Of a stretch of DNA of 64,000 nt, positions 61,628-64,000 are shown one piece after another. The notes under the pieces were generated by a model. That model was not told the DNA's origin, did no database searches, and was given only the letters and a program-made list of their open reading frames with translations. A program made the translations under genes and the position numbers. Location: positions 65,347-129,346 of the forward strand of contig CAJUJM010000111.1 in the NCBI GenBank assembly GCA_910586755.1, given 5' to 3'. This DNA is from an uncultured Lachnospiraceae bacterium. Lineage in GTDB: Bacteria > Bacillota > Clostridia > Lachnospirales > Lachnospiraceae. How positions within the stretch are numbered: the stretch's first letter is position 1; each line of letters starts with the position of its first letter.

Positions 61628-63478
61628 TTATAAAAGATCAGAAAATATTTTGCGATAACATTTTTTGGCATACCGGTACATAATAATTGTATATTCGCCG
61701 AATTCCTGGCCGATATTCGCCTTATACACAGCCCATAATGCCCACAAAAAGCCTCCCAGTCCCATGTAAGCATAAAAAACAAGCTGTTCTTTGCGGGTAG
61801 GCTCTTTGCCCAGATAGGTCCGAAGCAAATCATAGCCCTGCTCCAGAGTATAATAAGAATAAATTGCACACATTGCCACGTCGATAAGAGGATCGCACAT
61901 CCCGGCATACTCCCAGTCAATTAACCGGATAGAGCCGTCAGGAAGGAAAAGAAAATTATCCGCAACGCTGTCAATATGAGCCAGGACCTTCTCTCGCCGC
62001 TGTTTGCCCAGCAGCTTTAGCAGTTCATCCATCCATTCAGAAACCATATCATAATCATCAAAAGGAATAGAACCCTGGTTATAGCAGAGCTTCTCATAAA
62101 AGCTGATACGCTCCTTTAAGTCAAAATCGTGATCCACCTGAAGCCCGGTATTGTGAAACTGGCGAAGCAGGGCCATACATTGCCTCATATCCTGGGGATT
62201 CGCCGGATCGGCATTGCGGGAGCCCTCATAAAACTCAGAGATTTTATAACCAGTCTCCCCGTCAAAATAGATAACGTGCTCTGTAATTCCCAAAGGGGCT
62301 ACTACATCATAAACATTCTTTTCTTGACGGCGGTTAATTAATAATTCCGTTCCGGGGCCAGGGATACGGCAGAGATAATGGGTTCCCTGAACCTGAAATA
62401 AAAAGGATTGATTGGTCATTCCGGACTTTAAGCAGCGGATATCGCGGATCTCTGATTCTGGAATCTGAAATACCCGGGAAACCAGAGCCATAGCCTGATT
62501 GTCCGATTTGCTTTGATATTTAGGATCGAAAAGGCGGAGCTCTTCCAAATTTTCAAATTCATATACCTGATTGGCTGGCTGCTTATTTATATACATGTCC
62601 AGCTCCGGCTCCCCGGCTCTTTTTTTCAAAACTTCCGGTAAGGGAAGGCGGGCATTGGTAATCCGTCTTTTCGCTTCTCCATTTAAAAGATCCGTATAAA
62701 CCTGCTCCCAGTAGAACTGCTCAGTGCCGCTAATCTGATAATAGCTTTCCAAAACAGGCAGAAACTGATAGGAAAACTCTTTAGAGAAAAAAACAGGCCC
62801 ATACATTACCCAACTGTCCCGGCCGCCTATATGGCTTTCCGTAATGCGTCCCTTCCTATTAAAAGAAAGACACCACTCAGAAGTATCGCCTTCCATAAAT
62901 ACAGAAGAATACCAACCATTACACTCATAAGTGTGATACATGTTTTCACGCATCCAATTATCAGAAGACAAAAGATAAACATTCCGTCCTCTTAAAACCT
63001 CTCTGGCCCGATATACGGTAGCCAGGGTATTCTTGCAGGAATATTCCGGATTATACAGAAGCTTAACCTGATATTTATCAATCAAATATTCAAACTTTTC
63101 CTTTAAATATCCTACCACGATGGTAATATCGTAAATACCTGCAGTATGAAGCTGCTTGATCTGCCTCTCAATCATCCTTTCTCCGAAAACCTCCAGAAGT
63201 CCCTTTGGGGTTTCAAAGGTCAGAGGAACGAACCGGGAGCCAAAACCGGCGGCAATGATCAAGGCGGCATCTACCCGGTATTGTTCCATAAAAGCCATGC
63301 CTGCAGAAGTTAATTCGTAATCTCCTGCAGAATTAAGATTCAGATATGCTTTTGCCGAACATTCCTTAATTAATGTGTTGACAGTTCCCAGAGAAACGTC
63401 TAACATAAGGGCCAGTTCCCTCTGCGTGGCCCCGGGATGTTCCAGAATACAGCGGCATAAAAGTCCATAGCGGTTCAT
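61628..63478 (-). CDS. Winged helix - phosphocholine cytidylyltransferase (LicC) - choline kinase (LicA) fusion
   Basis: 616 residues in three parts. Residues 1-60 are a winged helix (HPGATQRELALMLDVSLGTVNTLIKE). Residues 70-300 are a nucleotidyltransferase of the LicC type with ALIIAAGFGSRFVPLTFETPKGLLEVFG and LLSSDNWM. Residues 330-616 are a choline/ethanolamine kinase-type phosphotransferase with HIDSVADNFLF (catalytic Asp, Asn) and LIDWEYAGMCDPLIDVA. Together they could turn choline plus ATP and CTP into CDP-choline for surface decoration. ATG 63478 has AAAGGAG 10 bases upstream, unlike the ATG at 63499. Substrate identity is inferred from the family. Confidence 0.85.
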   Translation of the reverse strand: MNRYGLLCRCILEHPGATQRELALMLDVSLGTVNTLIKECSAKAYLNLNSAGDYELTSAGMAFMEQYRVDAALIIAAGFGSRFVPLTFETPKGLLEVFGERMIERQIKQLHTAGIYDITIVVGYLKEKFEYLIDKYQVKLLYNPEYSCKNTLATVYRAREVLRGRNVYLLSSDNWMRENMYHTYECNGWYSSVFMEGDTSEWCLSFNRKGRITESHIGGRDSWVMYGPVFFSKEFSYQFLPVLESYYQISGTEQFYWEQVYTDLLNGEAKRRITNARLPLPEVLKKRAGEPELDMYINKQPANQVYEFENLEELRLFDPKYQSKSDNQAMALVSRVFQIPESEIRDIRCLKSGMTNQSFLFQVQGTHYLCRIPGPGTELLINRRQEKNVYDVVAPLGITEHVIYFDGETGYKISEFYEGSRNADPANPQDMRQCMALLRQFHNTGLQVDHDFDLKERISFYEKLCYNQGSIPFDDYDMVSEWMDELLKLLGKQRREKVLAHIDSVADNFLFLPDGSIRLIDWEYAGMCDPLIDVAMCAIYSYYTLEQGYDLLRTYLGKEPTRKEQLVFYAYMGLGGFLWALWAVYKANIGQEFGEYTIIMYRYAKKCYRKIFSDLL

Positions 63479-63549
63479 AAAAGAGATGCTCCTTTCCATA
63501 AATAGCGGAAAATTTGTTCAAAAAGATTAAAAACAGAAATAATATGAAC

Positions 63550-63577
63550 ATTATACCATGAAAACTCCAGAAAACAA
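63550..63577 (-). promoter_or_regulatory. Promoter of the LicC-LicA fusion gene
   Basis: Minus-strand TTGTTT (63572-63577), a 16-base spacer and a perfect TATAAT (63550-63555). Confidence 0.6.
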
Positions 63578-63863
63578 CAGTTTTCTTTGTAATCCAGGCA
63601 CAACCTTTTTTGGAAAAATTAAGAAAGTCCTAAGAAAACAGAGGAGTTCACCTGGCTTTTTTGTTGAATTGTACATATATAAAAACAAAAATTCGATAAA
63701 ATGAAGTTTTCGTAATAATTACGTAAGGAAATGAACAGAGAAAAGTTATAGCATTTTTGCAGGGAGTGTATTATACTATGGATGTGATGGAGGTAATGTA
63801 CTCCTGAAGAGAGGTTGTAAATATTTTATTACATAATCAAAACATAAATTTTGTAAAAAAGTA

Positions 63864-63892
63864 TTGATAATTTCCCTTATAAGAAGTATAAT
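63864..63892 (+). promoter_or_regulatory. Promoter of the secreted protein gene at the right edge
   Basis: TTGATA (63864-63869), a 17-base spacer and a perfect TATAAT (63887-63892), about 63 bases before the start codon. Confidence 0.75.
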
Positions 63893-63955
63893 TGCCTCGT
63901 AATGCAAAAAGGATTTCGAGAGAGATTCAAAAAGAAAAAGGAGAGTGCATTTATT

Positions 63956-64000
63956 ATGAGAAAGCAGACAAAATTAGTTGCAGTATTATCTGCAACCGCA
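63956..64000 (+). CDS. Start of a secreted protein (signal peptide only)
   Basis: Fifteen codons, MRKQTKLVAVLSATA, the charged N-region and the start of the hydrophobic core of a signal peptide. AAAAAGGAGAG upstream. The gene runs off the window. Signal peptides of this kind often precede wall-binding repeat proteins in Lachnospiraceae, and such a gene lies nearby, but the fragment alone cannot show this. Confidence 0.75.
   Translation, partial: MRKQTKLVAVLSATA

Larger units (their letters stand above)
63479..63955. other. Long divergent intergenic region with regulatory sites
   Basis: No gene of convincing length. It contains the minus-strand promoter of the fusion gene, a perfect palindrome CGTAAT-A-ATTACG (63711-63723), a very short frame, ATGGATGTGATGGAGGTAAT (63778 onward, nine codons), and the promoter of the gene at the right edge. 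The stretch is strongly A/T rich. Confidence 0.6.

Overview
The window looks like chromosome from a spore-forming, anaerobic member of the Clostridia, most likely Lachnospiraceae. This rests on gene content: a spoIIR sporulation signal gene, DUF4250, DUF1934 and YesL proteins, an ispE-GntR pair, a fused phosphocholine cytidylyltransferase/choline kinase beside a YYF-repeat wall-binding protein, AGGAGG-type ribosome sites almost everywhere, and many TTGACA-17-TATAAT promoters. No species is assigned. No tRNA, rRNA, CRISPR array or insertion sequence was seen.

Layout. 1-8.9 kb is a type IV pilus locus: platform protein PilC, PilM/N/O-like proteins, at least six prepilin-like proteins, the assembly ATPase PilB and a prepilin peptidase on the opposite strand, with families of short GC-rich repeats at its edges. 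8.9-12.2 kb holds asparaginase, cardiolipin synthase and a CmpB-like membrane protein. 12.2-19.3 kb is one plus-strand run: plsC, pheA, a DUF815 AAA ATPase, an exopolyphosphatase-like protein and polyphosphate kinase. 19.3-25.9 kb holds a zinc-dependent phospholipase-like protein, a broken M16C lipoprotein peptidase flanked by a 43-base direct repeat, an AGCS amino-acid symporter, and a CaCA cation antiporter behind a yybP-ykoY (manganese) riboswitch. 26-37 kb has a RelBE-type toxin-antitoxin pair, a heterodimeric ABC exporter, a cyclophilin, a GNAT enzyme, YesL, unknown membrane proteins, ispE and a GntR regulator. 36.6-44.1 kb is a TetR-controlled RND efflux operon that encodes two TolC-like proteins although the host looks monoderm. 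44-47.3 kb holds spoIIR, ddl, murI and DUF1934.

47.4-50.3 kb is a compact three-gene cassette, visibly richer in A and T than its neighbours: a protein with an unknown N-terminus and a nitrilase-fold C-terminus with an intact Glu-Lys-Cys triad, a winged-helix protein with a membrane segment, and an all-helical protein. I recognise no described system here, and it is my best candidate for something new. 51-58.7 kb is rpoB-rpoC as a separate transcription unit. 58.8-63.5 kb (minus strand) has a helical-repeat protein with a strong internal start site, a wall-binding protein, and a winged helix-LicC-LicA fusion. The window ends in the signal peptide of another secreted protein.

How they work together: the pilus genes form one machine with inner-membrane platform, motor and pilins. 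ppx and ppk would set polyphosphate levels. ddl and murI supply D-amino acids for peptidoglycan. The LicC/LicA enzyme could make activated phosphocholine for the surface, to which a choline-binding-type protein could dock. All functional statements come from motif reading; no database search was possible.
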